Of a stretch of DNA of 64,000 bases, positions 36,217 through 45,408 are shown piece by piece; the first letter of the stretch is position 1, and each line of letters starts with the position of its first letter. A model generated the notes under the pieces. The model worked only from the letters and a program-made list of their open reading frames with translations, ran no database searches and was not told where the DNA came from. A program made the translations under genes and the position numbers. Source of the DNA: Sphingosinicella xenopeptidilytica (lineage in GTDB: Bacteria; Pseudomonadota; Alphaproteobacteria; Sphingomonadales; Sphingomonadaceae); contig NZ_JBHTIK010000015.1 in the NCBI RefSeq assembly GCF_042676985.1, positions 310,001 to 374,000 on the forward strand. The letters are read 5' to 3'.

Positions 36217-37545
36217 ATGAGTTTCTCTGCTTTGCACAAAGCCCTGCAGCCGTCTAAGCGCATCGCCATGAACGCCGCCGCCGCCGAAGATAGAACGTCC
36301 GTCTTCGCGATACCCGACTATCGCTATTTCTGGATCACCAAGCTCGCCTCGACGACGTCGCAGATGATCCTGGTGATCGTCATCGGCTGGATGGTCTACG
36401 ACATCGCGCGTGAGACGATGCCGGAACGCGAGGCTGCGTTCCTGCTCGGCATGGTCGGCCTTGCCCAGTTCCTGCCGCTGTTCGTGCTGTCGCTCGTCGT
36501 CGGCTACATCGCGGACCGGGTGGACCGGCGCTACATCGTGCGCGGAGCGCTCGCGCTTGAAATGCTGTGCGCGGCGGGCCTCGGTGCGCTGGAACTGACG
36601 GGCGGCATCAGCATCCCCGCGCTGTTCGTGGTGGCGGCATTGCTCGGCGTCGGGCGCGCGTTCGCATCGCCGGCGCTTTCGGCGCTGGCGCCCAACCTCG
36701 TACCGGTGCGGATGCTGCCGACCGCGATCGCATGGAACTCGATCGGCTGGCAGGTCGGCGCGATCGGCGGCCCGGCGATGGGTGGCTATCTCTATGCGGC
36801 GAACCCCGCCGCACCGCTTGTCGTCTCGGCCGCGATGCTCACCATCAGCCTCATCGCGATGTTCCTCATTTCGCGGGTGCCGCTTCCGCAAGCCGAAGCC
36901 ACGGCGAACCCGCTCGAATCGGTGATGAACGGGCTGCGCTATGTGCGCGACAACAAGGTGGTGCTGGGCGCCATCTCGCTCGATCTCTTCGCCGTGCTGC
37001 TCGGCGGCGTCACCGCGCTGCTCCCCGTTTACGCACGCGACATCCTCGCGGTCGGCCCGGAAGGCCTCGGCCACCTGCGCGCCGCGCCCGCGGTGGGCGC
37101 GGCAGTCGTGGCGCTCTGGCTCTCGCGGCGGCCGCTCGCCCGGCATGTCGGCATCAAGATGTTCGTGTGCGTTGCCATTTTCGGTATTGCCATCGTCGTC
37201 TTCGGCCTGTCGCGCGACCTCTGGCTGTCGCTTGGCGCACTCGGCGTGCTTGGCGCGGCGGACATGGTAAGCGTTTACGTGCGCTCGTCACTCATCCAGA
37301 TTTACACGCCGGACGCGATGCGCGGCCGGGTCTCATCGGTCTCGATGCTGTTCATCTCGGCCTCGAACGAGCTGGGCGAGGCCCGCTCGGGGCTCACCGC
37401 CGCATGGTTCGGCCCGGTGGAAGCCGTGGTGATCGGCGGTGTCGGCACGATTGTTGTCACTGCACTCTGGGCTTGGCGCTTTCCAGAGCTTCGCCGAGCC
37501 GATAGTTTTGATGTTCCGGGCGCACTCAAGGAGAGATCGACATGA
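36217..37545 (+). CDS. MFS transporter (EntS-like exporter family)
   Basis: 442-aa major facilitator with about 11-12 membrane helices; the loop 2-3 signature appears as GYIADRVDRRYIVRGAL (the G-x3-D-R/K-x-G-R/K-R type), and the layout resembles EntS/MFS_3 exporters. Substrate unknown. ATG 36217 has no clear ribosome site; ATG 36268 (MNAAAAEDRTSVF) is an alternative. Its stop overlaps the cysK ATG by 4 bases (ATGA), so the pair is an operon; a cysteine-related metabolite is a possible cargo, but this is inference. Confidence 0.87.
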   Translation: MSFSALHKALQPSKRIAMNAAAAEDRTSVFAIPDYRYFWITKLASTTSQMILVIVIGWMVYDIARETMPEREAAFLLGMVGLAQFLPLFVLSLVVGYIADRVDRRYIVRGALALEMLCAAGLGALELTGGISIPALFVVAALLGVGRAFASPALSALAPNLVPVRMLPTAIAWNSIGWQVGAIGGPAMGGYLYAANPAAPLVVSAAMLTISLIAMFLISRVPLPQAEATANPLESVMNGLRYVRDNKVVLGAISLDLFAVLLGGVTALLPVYARDILAVGPEGLGHLRAAPAVGAAVVALWLSRRPLARHVGIKMFVCVAIFGIAIVVFGLSRDLWLSLGALGVLGAADMVSVYVRSSLIQIYTPDAMRGRVSSVSMLFISASNELGEARSGLTAAWFGPVEAVVIGGVGTIVVTALWAWRFPELRRADSFDVPGALKERST

Positions 37546-38456
37546 AGGCAGCAAGCATACTGGAAACGATCGGCGGCACGCCGCACATCCGGGTGAACCG
37601 CCTGTTCGGACCGGACGCCTCGGTGTGGGTAAAGTCGGAGCGGACGAATCCGGGCGGCTCGATCAAGGATCGCATCGCGCTCGCGATGATCGAAGACGCG
37701 GAAGCCTCCGGCGGGCTGAAGCCCGGCGGCACGATCGTGGAGCCGACCTCGGGCAACACCGGCATCGGGCTTGCGATGGTCGCCGCGGTGAAGGGCTATC
37801 GCCTCGTGCTCGTGATGCCGGAATCGATGTCGCTGGAGCGTCGCCGCCTCATGCTCGCCTACGGCGCGACCTTCGACCTGACGCCGCGCGAAAAGGGCAT
37901 GAAGGGCGCCATCGAGCGCGCCGTGGAGATTGTCGGCTCAACCCCCGGCGCCTGGATGCCGCAGCAGTTTGAAAACCCGGCGAACGTCACCGCGCACGTG
38001 AAGACGACAACGCAGGAAATCCTCGCCGATTTCCCGGACGGGCTCGATGCGATCATCACCGGCGTCGGCACGGGCGGCCACATCACCGCCTGTGCCAAGG
38101 TGCTCAAGCCCAAGATGCCCGGCCTCAAGGTTTATGCCGTGGAGCCGACGCTCTCGCCCGTGCTCTCGGGCGGCCAGCCGGGTCCGCACCCAATCCAGGG
38201 CATCGGCGCAGGCTTCGTGCCGGGCGTGATGGATACGTCGCTGCTCGACGGCATCATCCAGGTCGCGCCGGACGACGCCAAGGAGATGGCCCGCCGCTCC
38301 GCGCGCGAAGAAGGAACGCTTGTGGGGATTTCATCGGGCGCGACGCTCGCCGCGATCCGCCAGCACCTCGAAAAGAACCCGAAGCACCGCGTGCTCGGCT
38401 TCAATTACGACACCGGCGAGCGTTACTTGTCGGTGCCGGACTTCTTGCCGGAGTGA
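37542..38456 (+). CDS. cysK: cysteine synthase (O-acetylserine sulfhydrylase)
   Basis: PLP enzyme making cysteine from O-acetylserine and sulfide. PLP-Lys is in NPGGSIKDRIA (about residue 43), the substrate loop is PTSGNTGIGLA, the phosphate-binding loop GVGTGGHI and the Ser of the C-terminal EEGTLVGISSGA block are present. 304 aa; ATG 37542 follows AAGGAGAGATCGAC. Overlaps the convergent carboxypeptidase gene by 34 bases. Confidence 0.94.
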   Translation: MKAASILETIGGTPHIRVNRLFGPDASVWVKSERTNPGGSIKDRIALAMIEDAEASGGLKPGGTIVEPTSGNTGIGLAMVAAVKGYRLVLVMPESMSLERRRLMLAYGATFDLTPREKGMKGAIERAVEIVGSTPGAWMPQQFENPANVTAHVKTTTQEILADFPDGLDAIITGVGTGGHITACAKVLKPKMPGLKVYAVEPTLSPVLSGGQPGPHPIQGIGAGFVPGVMDTSLLDGIIQVAPDDAKEMARRSAREEGTLVGISSGATLAAIRQHLEKNPKHRVLGFNYDTGERYLSVPDFLPE

Positions 38457-39451
38457 GCCGTCGCGGGTGACACCGGCGGTGTCGGTGTCTGGTCGCTGCG
38501 GATCGCGCTGCGCCAGACGCTGACGTCGTCGGACGAACCCTGCTCCATCACCGCCTGCTGGAAGTCCAGCATCTGCGGCACTTCGTTCATCGACATGGCG
38601 ACCGTCAGGTGCTCGCCCTGCCGGCGCTTCTTCATCACATCGAAACCGGAAGCCAGCAGCGCCTCGATATTGGCGTTGCGCGCGGCCGACGTCGGCGCGC
38701 CGAGCACCACCGCGATCAGCCGCCGCCCGTCGCGCACTGCCGAGGCGGCGAGCGTGAAGCCGGAGGCATTGGTGTAGCCGGTCTTGATCCCGTCGAGGCC
38801 GACGAACTTGCCGAGCAGCTTGTTGTGGTTGGGCATCACCGTGCCCTGGAAGTTGAACTGCTGCTCCGAAAAATACGGATAATACTGCGGAAAATCGCGG
38901 ATCAGCGCCTTCGAAAGCGTGGCGAGGTCGCGCGCGGTCGTGTGGTGCGCGGCGTTCGGCAGGCCAGAGGCGTTGAAGAACGCGCTGCTGTTCATGCCGA
39001 GCGCCTTCGCCTTTTCGGTCATGGCACGGGCGAAGACGACCTCCGAACCGTCGAGCCGTTCGGCAAGCGCAACGGCGACGTCGTTGGCGGACTTGGTGGT
39101 GAGCGCACGGATCGCCTGCTCCACGGTGATCCAGCCGCCGCGCGGCACACCGAGCTTGGAGGGTGGCTGTGCCGCGGCGTTGGCCGAGAAATACACCTGA
39201 TCGCTCAGCTTCAACTGTTTGCGCTCGAGCGCGTCGAACGTCAGGTAAAGCGTCATCACCTTGGTGATCGAGGCGGGATGGCGCGCTTCATCAGGGTTGC
39301 GCGCGTAAAGCACCTCGCCGCTATCCGCATCGACAAGGATCGCCGCATATTTGGGAACCGCAACGAGGCTGGCGGCCGTGGCTGGCTGGGGCGCGAGCGG
39401 CGCACCCACAAGAATGGAAACAACAAGCGCGACGATCAAATGCAAACGCAT
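38423..39451 (-). CDS. D-alanyl-D-alanine carboxypeptidase (PBP5/6 type, S11)
   Basis: Trims the stem peptide of peptidoglycan in the periplasm. Signal peptide (cleavage near PATAA, residue 27), then the three penicillin-binding motifs: SxxK in HPASITKVM (about 58-66), SxN in TKSANDVAVA, and KTG in GIKTGYTNASGF. 342 aa. The last about 35 residues are a Ser/Thr/Pro/Lys tail rather than a SPOR domain. Overlaps cysK on the other strand at its 3' end. Confidence 0.93.
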   Translation of the reverse strand: MRLHLIVALVVSILVGAPLAPQPATAASLVAVPKYAAILVDADSGEVLYARNPDEARHPASITKVMTLYLTFDALERKQLKLSDQVYFSANAAAQPPSKLGVPRGGWITVEQAIRALTTKSANDVAVALAERLDGSEVVFARAMTEKAKALGMNSSAFFNASGLPNAAHHTTARDLATLSKALIRDFPQYYPYFSEQQFNFQGTVMPNHNKLLGKFVGLDGIKTGYTNASGFTLAASAVRDGRRLIAVVLGAPTSAARNANIEALLASGFDVMKKRRQGEHLTVAMSMNEVPQMLDFQQAVMEQGSSDDVSVWRSAIRSDQTPTPPVSPATAHSGKKSGTDK

Positions 39452-39662
39452 GATCGCTAGTCTCCCACCCGCCGCCAGCGCCCCCGCGCCGGCTACTCAA
39501 ACTCCACTACCGTCCCAGAATGACGCAAATGCGCCATTCTGAAAAGCCCTTTAGACGACCGGAGCCGAAACGTGCGACGACCTGAGTCAAATCTGCGCCG
39601 TTCCGAATCCCCGAAACGCCTTTGACGTCAAACATGCGGATGCAAACTTAAAAAGCACTGAA

Positions 39663-39692
39663 TACGAAAAGGGCCGCCGTTTCCGGCGGCCC
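39663..39692 (-). terminator. intrinsic terminator of the beta-oxidation operon
   Basis: Perfect 8-bp stem GGGCCGCC (39671-39678) and GGCGGCCC (39685-39692) with a 6-base loop; on the minus strand it is followed by TTTTCGTATT. It lies 24 bases after the stop of the last gene of the operon. The rest of the 39452-39715 gap shows nothing else I can support. Confidence 0.85.
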
Positions 39693-39715
39693 GTCGCATC
39701 CCTGAAGGCCTTGTT

Positions 39716-41896
39716 TCAGGCGGCCTGCTTCAGCTTCGCATTGCCATAGAAGGTCTCGCCTTTCGCCGCCATGTCGCGCAGCAGTTGCGGCGGCGCGAAG
39801 CGTTCGCCGTATTGTTGCGTGAGGCGATCGAGTGTGCGGACGACCTCATCGAGGCCGATCGTGTCCATCATGCTGAACGGCCCGCCGGTGTGCGGCATGA
39901 AACCCCAGCCGAAGATCGCGCCGAGATCGCCATCTTCCGGCGTTTCCAGCACGCCTTCCGCGAAGCAGCGCGCAGTTTCCACGAGCTGGCGGTAGACAAG
40001 CCGCGTCTTGACCTCTTCAGGCGCGGGCTGCTCCGCATCCACCTTCTGGCCGAAGGTCTTGCCAAGGTCAGCCCAAAGCGCCTTCTTGCCGTCTTCCGGA
40101 TAGTCGTAGTAGCCCTTGCCCGCCTTGCGGCCGAGACGGCCGAGCGCGACCATCTTCTCGATGACACCATCGGCCGCGGTGGCCTTGTAGGCGTCCCCGA
40201 GGTCTTTCTTCGTCTGCAGCATGACCTTGTGGCCAAGCTCGATCGAAACCTCGTCGAACACCGCGAGCGGCCCCACCGGCATCCCCATCTGCCTGCCGAT
40301 ATTCTCGACGAGAGCCGGGTTCACGCCCTCGCCCACCATCACCGAACCTTCGGCGGTGTAGGTGCCAAAGCAGCGCGAGGTGTAGAAGCCGCGGCTGTCG
40401 TTGACGACGATCGGCGTCTTCTTGATCTGCGCTACGTAATCCAGCGCCTTTGCAATGGCTTCCGGTCCGGTCTTTTCACCGACGATGATCTCGACGAGCG
40501 GCATCTTGTCGACCGGCGAGAAGAAGTGCACGCCGATGAAGTTCTCCGGCTTCGTCCACGCCTTCGCGAGACCCGTGATCGGCAGCGTCGATGTGTTGGA
40601 ACCGAAGATCGTGTCGGCGCCGACAACGGCTTCCGTCTTCTGCGTCGTTTCCGCCTTGATGGCGCGGTCCTCGAACACGGCCTCGATGATGAAGTCGCAG
40701 CCCTTGAGGTCGGCGAAATCCGTCGTCGGGTGGATGCGGGCGAGAACCTCGTCCAGCTTCTCCTTCGGCAGACGCTTCAGCTTGTCGGCGGTATAGGCCT
40801 TGCCCTTCTCCGCCGCCTCGATGGTACGATCGAGCAGCACCACCTCGATGCCCGCGCGCGCGGAAACGAGCGCGACGCCCGCACCCATCATGCCCGCGCC
40901 GAGCATACCGAGCTTCTTCGTCGGCATCTTCGCCACGCCCTTCGGACGCCGCGCGCCTTTCTCTGCCGCCTGCTTGTTCACGAACAGGCTGCGCACCATG
41001 TTCATCGCCTGCGGATCGGCGGCGACCTTGGCGAAGTATTTGCTTTCGATGCGAATCGCGAGGTCCATCGGCACCTGCGACCCTTCATAAACCGCCGACA
41101 TGATCGCGCGCGGCGCATTCATGTTGCCGTTCGTCATCTTGAGTACCATCGCGTTGCCGCCGACGAACGTCTGAATGAAGGCAGGGTTGAACTGGCCGAC
41201 ACCGCCCGGGAACTTGAAACCCTTCTGGTCCCACGGCTGCACACCCTTGGTTGGGTTCGCCTTCACCCACGCCTTCGCCTTGGCAACGACCTCGTCGGCG
41301 GGCGCGAGTTCGTTCGCGACACCGAAGCCGAGCGCTTCCTGCGGAGACATCGACTTGCCTTGCAGCAGATACATCGAAGCCGCCTGAATTCCCATCAGGC
41401 GTGGCAAACGCTGCGTGCCGCCCGCACCGGGGAACAGGCCGACGAGCACTTCCGGCAGGCCAAGCTGCAACTTCGGGTTGTCCGCAACGACGCGATAGTG
41501 GCAGGCGAGGCAAAGCTCGAGACCGCCGCCGAGCGCGATGCCGTTGATCGCCGCTGCGACCGGCTTGCCGCTCGTCTCCAGTCGGCGGAACAGGCGGTTC
41601 AGCGTGAACACGCCGTCGAACAGCTTCGCCATTTTCGACGCGCCGCTCGCACCGTCTCCACTGGAGATGGCGCCGCCAATGCCCTTGAGATCGGCGCCGG
41701 CCATGAAGCCGCTGGCCTTGCCGCTGGTGATGACGGCGCCCTTGATGGCTTCGTCCTTCTCGATCTTCGATATCATCGTATCGAAGTCGCGCGTCAGCTC
41801 AGCGGTGATGACGTTCATCGACTGACCGGGCACGTCGATCGTGAACAGCGCGATACCGTCGGCGTCGAGGTCGTACTTGATGGTTTCCATGGTCAT
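39716..41896 (-). CDS. 3-hydroxyacyl-CoA dehydrogenase / enoyl-CoA hydratase (FadJ/FadB-like)
   Basis: Bifunctional beta-oxidation protein. The N-terminal crotonase domain (about 1-200) has GGGLELCLACHYRV and FPGAGGTQRLPRL with the two catalytic Glu regions. The NAD-binding domain starts at GMLGAGMMGAGVALVSARAG (about 330) and is followed by the 3HCDH C-terminal domains with GVHFFSPVDKMPLVE and RKAGKGYYDY. 726 aa. ATG 41896 has an AGAGGACGA site; ATG 41890 is also possible. Last gene of the merR-acd-thiolase-fadJ operon. Confidence 0.93.
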   Translation of the reverse strand: MTMETIKYDLDADGIALFTIDVPGQSMNVITAELTRDFDTMISKIEKDEAIKGAVITSGKASGFMAGADLKGIGGAISSGDGASGASKMAKLFDGVFTLNRLFRRLETSGKPVAAAINGIALGGGLELCLACHYRVVADNPKLQLGLPEVLVGLFPGAGGTQRLPRLMGIQAASMYLLQGKSMSPQEALGFGVANELAPADEVVAKAKAWVKANPTKGVQPWDQKGFKFPGGVGQFNPAFIQTFVGGNAMVLKMTNGNMNAPRAIMSAVYEGSQVPMDLAIRIESKYFAKVAADPQAMNMVRSLFVNKQAAEKGARRPKGVAKMPTKKLGMLGAGMMGAGVALVSARAGIEVVLLDRTIEAAEKGKAYTADKLKRLPKEKLDEVLARIHPTTDFADLKGCDFIIEAVFEDRAIKAETTQKTEAVVGADTIFGSNTSTLPITGLAKAWTKPENFIGVHFFSPVDKMPLVEIIVGEKTGPEAIAKALDYVAQIKKTPIVVNDSRGFYTSRCFGTYTAEGSVMVGEGVNPALVENIGRQMGMPVGPLAVFDEVSIELGHKVMLQTKKDLGDAYKATAADGVIEKMVALGRLGRKAGKGYYDYPEDGKKALWADLGKTFGQKVDAEQPAPEEVKTRLVYRQLVETARCFAEGVLETPEDGDLGAIFGWGFMPHTGGPFSMMDTIGLDEVVRTLDRLTQQYGERFAPPQLLRDMAAKGETFYGNAKLKQAA

Positions 41897-41913
41897 TCGT
41901 CCTCTCCGCTCGC

Positions 41914-43125
41914 TCAGATACGCTCGATGATCGTGCCGGTGCCCATGCCCGCGCCGACGCACAGGTTGATGAGCGCGGTGCCCTTGCCCGTGCGTTCAAG
42001 CTCGTCGAGCACGGTGCCGAGGATCATGGCGCCCGTGGCGCCGAGCGGGTGGCCCATCGCGATGGCGCCGCCGTTCACGTTGATCTTGTCATGCGGAATG
42101 CTCAGCGCCTGCATGTAACGCAGCACCACGCTGGCGAAGGCCTCGTTCAGTTCGAAGAGATCGATGTCGTCCTTCGTCATTCCCGCGCGCTTCAGCACCT
42201 TCTGCGCGACGAACTCGGGGCCGGTGAGCATGATCGTCGGCTCGGACCCGACCGAGCCCATGGCGCGGATGCGCGCACGCGGCTTCAGCCCATATTTCTC
42301 GCCCATTGCCTTGCTGCCGACGAGCACGGCAGCCGCGCCGTCCACGATGCCCGAGCTGTTGCCCGCGTGGTGCACGTGGTTGATGCGCTCGACCTCGGGA
42401 TATTTGAGCAGCGCGATCGCGTCGAAACCCGGCATCGTCTCGCCCATGTCGGTGAAGCTCGCCTTGAGGCTGCCCAGCGACTGCATATCGGCTTCGGGGC
42501 GCATGTGTTCGTCGCGGTCGAGCACGACCTCGCCGATCACGTCCTTTACCGCCACGATCGACTTCGCGAAGCGGCCTTCCGCCCACGAGCGCGCCGCACG
42601 CTTCTGGCTTTCCACCGCATAGGCGTCCACGTCGTCGCGCGAGAAGCCGTACTTGGTGGCGATGAGGTCGGCACCGATGCCCTGCGGCGCGAAGTAGAGC
42701 TTGTGCGCCACGGCCGGATCCATCGCCCATGCACCGCCATCCGCGCCCATCGGGATGCGCGACATGGATTCGACGCCGCCGCCGATGGCGAACTCGGCTT
42801 CGCCCGCCATCACCTTGGCAGCAGCCATGTTCGTCGCTTCAAGGCCTGAGGCGCAGAAGCGATTGATCTGCACGCCCGCCGTCGTCTGCGCATAGTCGGC
42901 ATTCAGCACGGCAACGCGCGCAATGTCCGATCCCTGCTCGCCGATCGGCGCCACGCAGCCGAGGACGACGTCGTCGACGTCGGCGGTGTCGATCGGGTTG
43001 CGGTCGCGCACCGCCTGCAGCACCTGCGTTGCAAGCTGGATCGGCGTGATTTCGTGCAGGCTGCCGTTCGCCTTGCCGCGTCCGCGCGGTGTCCTGACGG
43101 CATCGTAGATATAGGCTTCAGCCAT
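41914..43125 (-). CDS. acetyl-CoA C-acyltransferase (thiolase, FadA-like)
   Basis: Thiolytic cleavage of 3-ketoacyl-CoA, the last beta-oxidation step. Nucleophile Cys in INRFCASGLEA, LFELNEAFASV, the His motif GGAIAMGHPLGATGA and the proton-relay Cys in NLCVGAGMGTGTIIE are all intact. 403 aa. It lies 17 bases before the FadJ-like gene and 19 bases after the acyl-CoA dehydrogenase gene on the same strand. Confidence 0.94.
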   Translation of the reverse strand: MAEAYIYDAVRTPRGRGKANGSLHEITPIQLATQVLQAVRDRNPIDTADVDDVVLGCVAPIGEQGSDIARVAVLNADYAQTTAGVQINRFCASGLEATNMAAAKVMAGEAEFAIGGGVESMSRIPMGADGGAWAMDPAVAHKLYFAPQGIGADLIATKYGFSRDDVDAYAVESQKRAARSWAEGRFAKSIVAVKDVIGEVVLDRDEHMRPEADMQSLGSLKASFTDMGETMPGFDAIALLKYPEVERINHVHHAGNSSGIVDGAAAVLVGSKAMGEKYGLKPRARIRAMGSVGSEPTIMLTGPEFVAQKVLKRAGMTKDDIDLFELNEAFASVVLRYMQALSIPHDKINVNGGAIAMGHPLGATGAMILGTVLDELERTGKGTALINLCVGAGMGTGTIIERI

Positions 43126-43144
43126 TGGGTTTGCTCCTTGAATG

Positions 43145-44947
43145 TCAGGCGCGCGCGAATGCGTCCGCCGGAAGTGCCATCAGTGTCTCTGCGCCGGTTT
43201 CGATCTTGCGGCGCAGCGCGCCCGCATCCGGCAGGTAGCGGGCAGTATAGTATCGGGCGGTCGCCAGCTTCGCCTCGTAGAATGAAGAGTCGGACGCACC
43301 TGCCGCCAGCGCAGCCCGCGACGCGCGCGCCATCTTCAGCCACATCCAGCCGGTAACGACGATGCCCATGAGATGCAGGAACGGCGTCGCCCCAGCGCCC
43401 GCGTTGTTCGGGTTGGCCATGCCGTTCTGCATCAGCCACATGGTTGCGGTCTGAAGCTCGTTCCCGGCCTTTTCGAGCGCTTCGGCCATCGGTTTCAACG
43501 TCTCGTCGGCCTTCGCGGCGGCGATTTCCTCGCCGATTGCCGACGCCAGCAGCATCAGCCCCTTGCCGCCATGACGCCCGAGCTTGCGCCCCACGAGGTC
43601 CATGGCCTGCACGCCGTTGGTGCCTTCATAGATCTGCGCGATGCGCGCATCGCGAACGAACTGCTCGACGCCCCATTCGCCGACATAGCCGTGGCCACCG
43701 TAAACCTGCTGTGCGCCCACCGCCGTCTCGAAGCCCTTGTCGGTCATGTACCCCTTGATTACGGGGGTAAGGAGACTGATGAGCTCGTCGGCGTTGGTAC
43801 GCTCGTCCTCGGTCTGCGCCTTCTTCGAAAGGTCGACCTGCAGCGCCCCCCACAGCATCAGCGCGCGGGCGCCTTCCGTGAAGGCCTTGCCGTCCATCAG
43901 CATCCGCCGCACGTCCGGATGGACGATGATCGTGTCGGCCTTCTCGGCCGGGTCCGCCGCGCCGGTGAGCGCCCGTCCCTGCCGCCGTTCGGTCGCATAG
44001 ATTACGGCGTTCTGATAGGCGACCTCGCCCTGCGCAAGGCCTTGAAGGCCCACGCCGAGGCGCGCGACGTTCATCATGATGAACATGGCCTCGAGCCCGC
44101 GCTCGGGCTCGCCGACGAGATAGCCGGTGGCTTCGTCGTAGTTGAGCACGCAGGTCGCGTTGCCGTGAATGCCCATCTTGTGTTCGATCGCGCCGCACGA
44201 AACGCCGTTTCGCACGCCGAGGCTGCCGTCCTCGTTCACCAGGAACTTCGGCACGATGAACAGCGAAATGCCCTTCACGTTGTCCGGCGCGCCCTCGCGC
44301 TTCGCGAGCACGAGGTGGATGATGTTCTCCGAAAGGTCGTGCTCGCCCGCCGAGATGAAGATCTTCGTGCCGCTGATCCGGTAGCTGCCATCGCCAGCAT
44401 CCACCGCCTTCGTGCGGATGAGGCCGAGGTCGGTGCCGCAGTGCGGCTCGGTGAGGTTCATGGTGCCGGTCCATTTGCCGGAGACCATGTTCGGCAGATA
44501 CTTCTGCTTCTGCTCTTCGGAGCCCTTCACCTCGATGGAAGCGATCGCGCCCGCCGTCAGCCCCGGATACATGGCGAAGGCCATGCCCGCCGAGCTCAGA
44601 TACTCCTCGAACGCCACGCTCACGGTGTAGGGCAGCCCCTGCCCGCCGAATTCCGGGCTCATGTGGAGCGTGCCCCAGCCGCCCTCGCAGAATGCCTGAT
44701 AGGCTTCCTTGTAGCCCTTCGGCGTCGTCACCGATCCGTCGTCGCGGCGCTTGCAGCCTTCGCGGTCACCGGAGAAGTTGATCGGCTGCACGACGCCTTC
44801 CACGAACTTCGCGCCCTCTTCCAGAATGGCGGAGATCATCTCGGGCGTCGCTTCGGAGAAGGTCGGCAGGTTTGAATAGCGATCGAGGCCGATCACCTCG
44901 TCGAGGATGAATTTGGTGTCGCGAACGGGCGCGCGGTAGGTGGGCAT
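43145..44947 (-). CDS. acyl-CoA dehydrogenase
   Basis: FAD enzyme introducing the alpha-beta double bond; electrons go to ETF and then to the ETF-quinone oxidoreductase encoded at 15.7 kb. 600 aa, the long acyl-CoA dehydrogenase class with a C-terminal DUF (DmdC/AidB-like size). Family blocks: LTEPHCGTDLGLIRTKA, ISGTKIFISAGEHDL, and VYGGHGYVGEWGVEQFVRDARIAQIYEGTNGVQA near the end split as VYGGHGYVGEW and ARIAQIYEGTNGVQA. ATG 44947 follows GGGGAGTCCTGAT, one base after the merR stop. Confidence 0.93.
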   Translation of the reverse strand: MPTYRAPVRDTKFILDEVIGLDRYSNLPTFSEATPEMISAILEEGAKFVEGVVQPINFSGDREGCKRRDDGSVTTPKGYKEAYQAFCEGGWGTLHMSPEFGGQGLPYTVSVAFEEYLSSAGMAFAMYPGLTAGAIASIEVKGSEEQKQKYLPNMVSGKWTGTMNLTEPHCGTDLGLIRTKAVDAGDGSYRISGTKIFISAGEHDLSENIIHLVLAKREGAPDNVKGISLFIVPKFLVNEDGSLGVRNGVSCGAIEHKMGIHGNATCVLNYDEATGYLVGEPERGLEAMFIMMNVARLGVGLQGLAQGEVAYQNAVIYATERRQGRALTGAADPAEKADTIIVHPDVRRMLMDGKAFTEGARALMLWGALQVDLSKKAQTEDERTNADELISLLTPVIKGYMTDKGFETAVGAQQVYGGHGYVGEWGVEQFVRDARIAQIYEGTNGVQAMDLVGRKLGRHGGKGLMLLASAIGEEIAAAKADETLKPMAEALEKAGNELQTATMWLMQNGMANPNNAGAGATPFLHLMGIVVTGWMWLKMARASRAALAAGASDSSFYEAKLATARYYTARYLPDAGALRRKIETGAETLMALPADAFARA

Positions 44948-44948
44948 A

Positions 44949-45371
44949 TCAGGACTCCCCGGATTTGGCATTCGAGGGCAACAGGCCCTCAACAACGGCT
45001 ACAAACTCCTGAAGTTCAGCGAGCGTAGCATCGATATCGTTACGCTGATTGGTCAAAACACCGATCTGGCGGCGGCAAAGCTCCAGTGTGCGCTCGCGCT
45101 GGCGGACGCGCCCGTCCCCCGCATGGTAGAGGTCGAGGATTTCCTTGATCTCGGCGAGGCTGAAGCCGACATTCTTGCCACGCAGGATCCACGCCAGCCG
45201 GGCGCGGTCGCGCCGCGAGTAGACGCGGTTCTGCCCCTGGCGGGCAGGCTCGATCAGCCCCTCGCCCTCGTAGAATCGAATCGCGCGCGGCGTCACGCCG
45301 AACTCGGCGGCGAGATCGGTGATGGTGAAGGTTTCGTCCTCGCGAACGGCTTCCATCGGGCGCTGTGGCAT
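44949..45371 (-). CDS. MerR family regulator of the beta-oxidation operon
   Basis: 140-aa dimeric regulator. MerR HTH at residues 15-50 (FTITDLAAEFGVTPRAIRFY followed by EGEGLIEPARQGQNRVYS), then the wing, a second HTH-like FSLAEIKEILDL and a coiled-coil dimerisation helix (about 90-130). No Cys cluster for metals. It heads the operon of acyl-CoA dehydrogenase, thiolase and FadJ-like genes, and a perfect 24-bp palindrome lies just upstream, so it is probably an autoregulating acyl-CoA responsive factor like LiuR. ATG 45371 or 45356. Confidence 0.9.
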   Translation of the reverse strand: MPQRPMEAVREDETFTITDLAAEFGVTPRAIRFYEGEGLIEPARQGQNRVYSRRDRARLAWILRGKNVGFSLAEIKEILDLYHAGDGRVRQRERTLELCRRQIGVLTNQRNDIDATLAELQEFVAVVEGLLPSNAKSGES

Positions 45372-45384
45372 GAGCGCCTCTTTA

Positions 45385-45408
45385 GTTGACGTTTACGTAA
45401 ACGTCAAC
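45385..45408 (-). promoter_or_regulatory. perfect 24-bp palindrome, likely MerR operator
   Basis: Each half reads GTTGACGTTTAC and its reverse complement GTAAACGTCAAC, with no spacer. It lies between the hisI stop and the merR start and contains a TTGACG that could be a -35 element, with TAAAGA 17 bases on (which would overlap the ribosome site, so the true -10 is uncertain). Its form (TTTACGTAAA core) resembles operators reported for LiuR-type MerR regulators of acyl-CoA degradation. Confidence 0.75.

Noticed and set aside
39785..42118. A 777-codon open frame antisense to the FadJ-like gene
   Set aside because: Same reason: low-complexity Arg/His/Asp composition and complete overlap with a clear beta-oxidation gene.
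43373..44875. A 500-codon open frame antisense to the acyl-CoA dehydrogenase
   Set aside because: No domain or start signal; shadow of the real gene.
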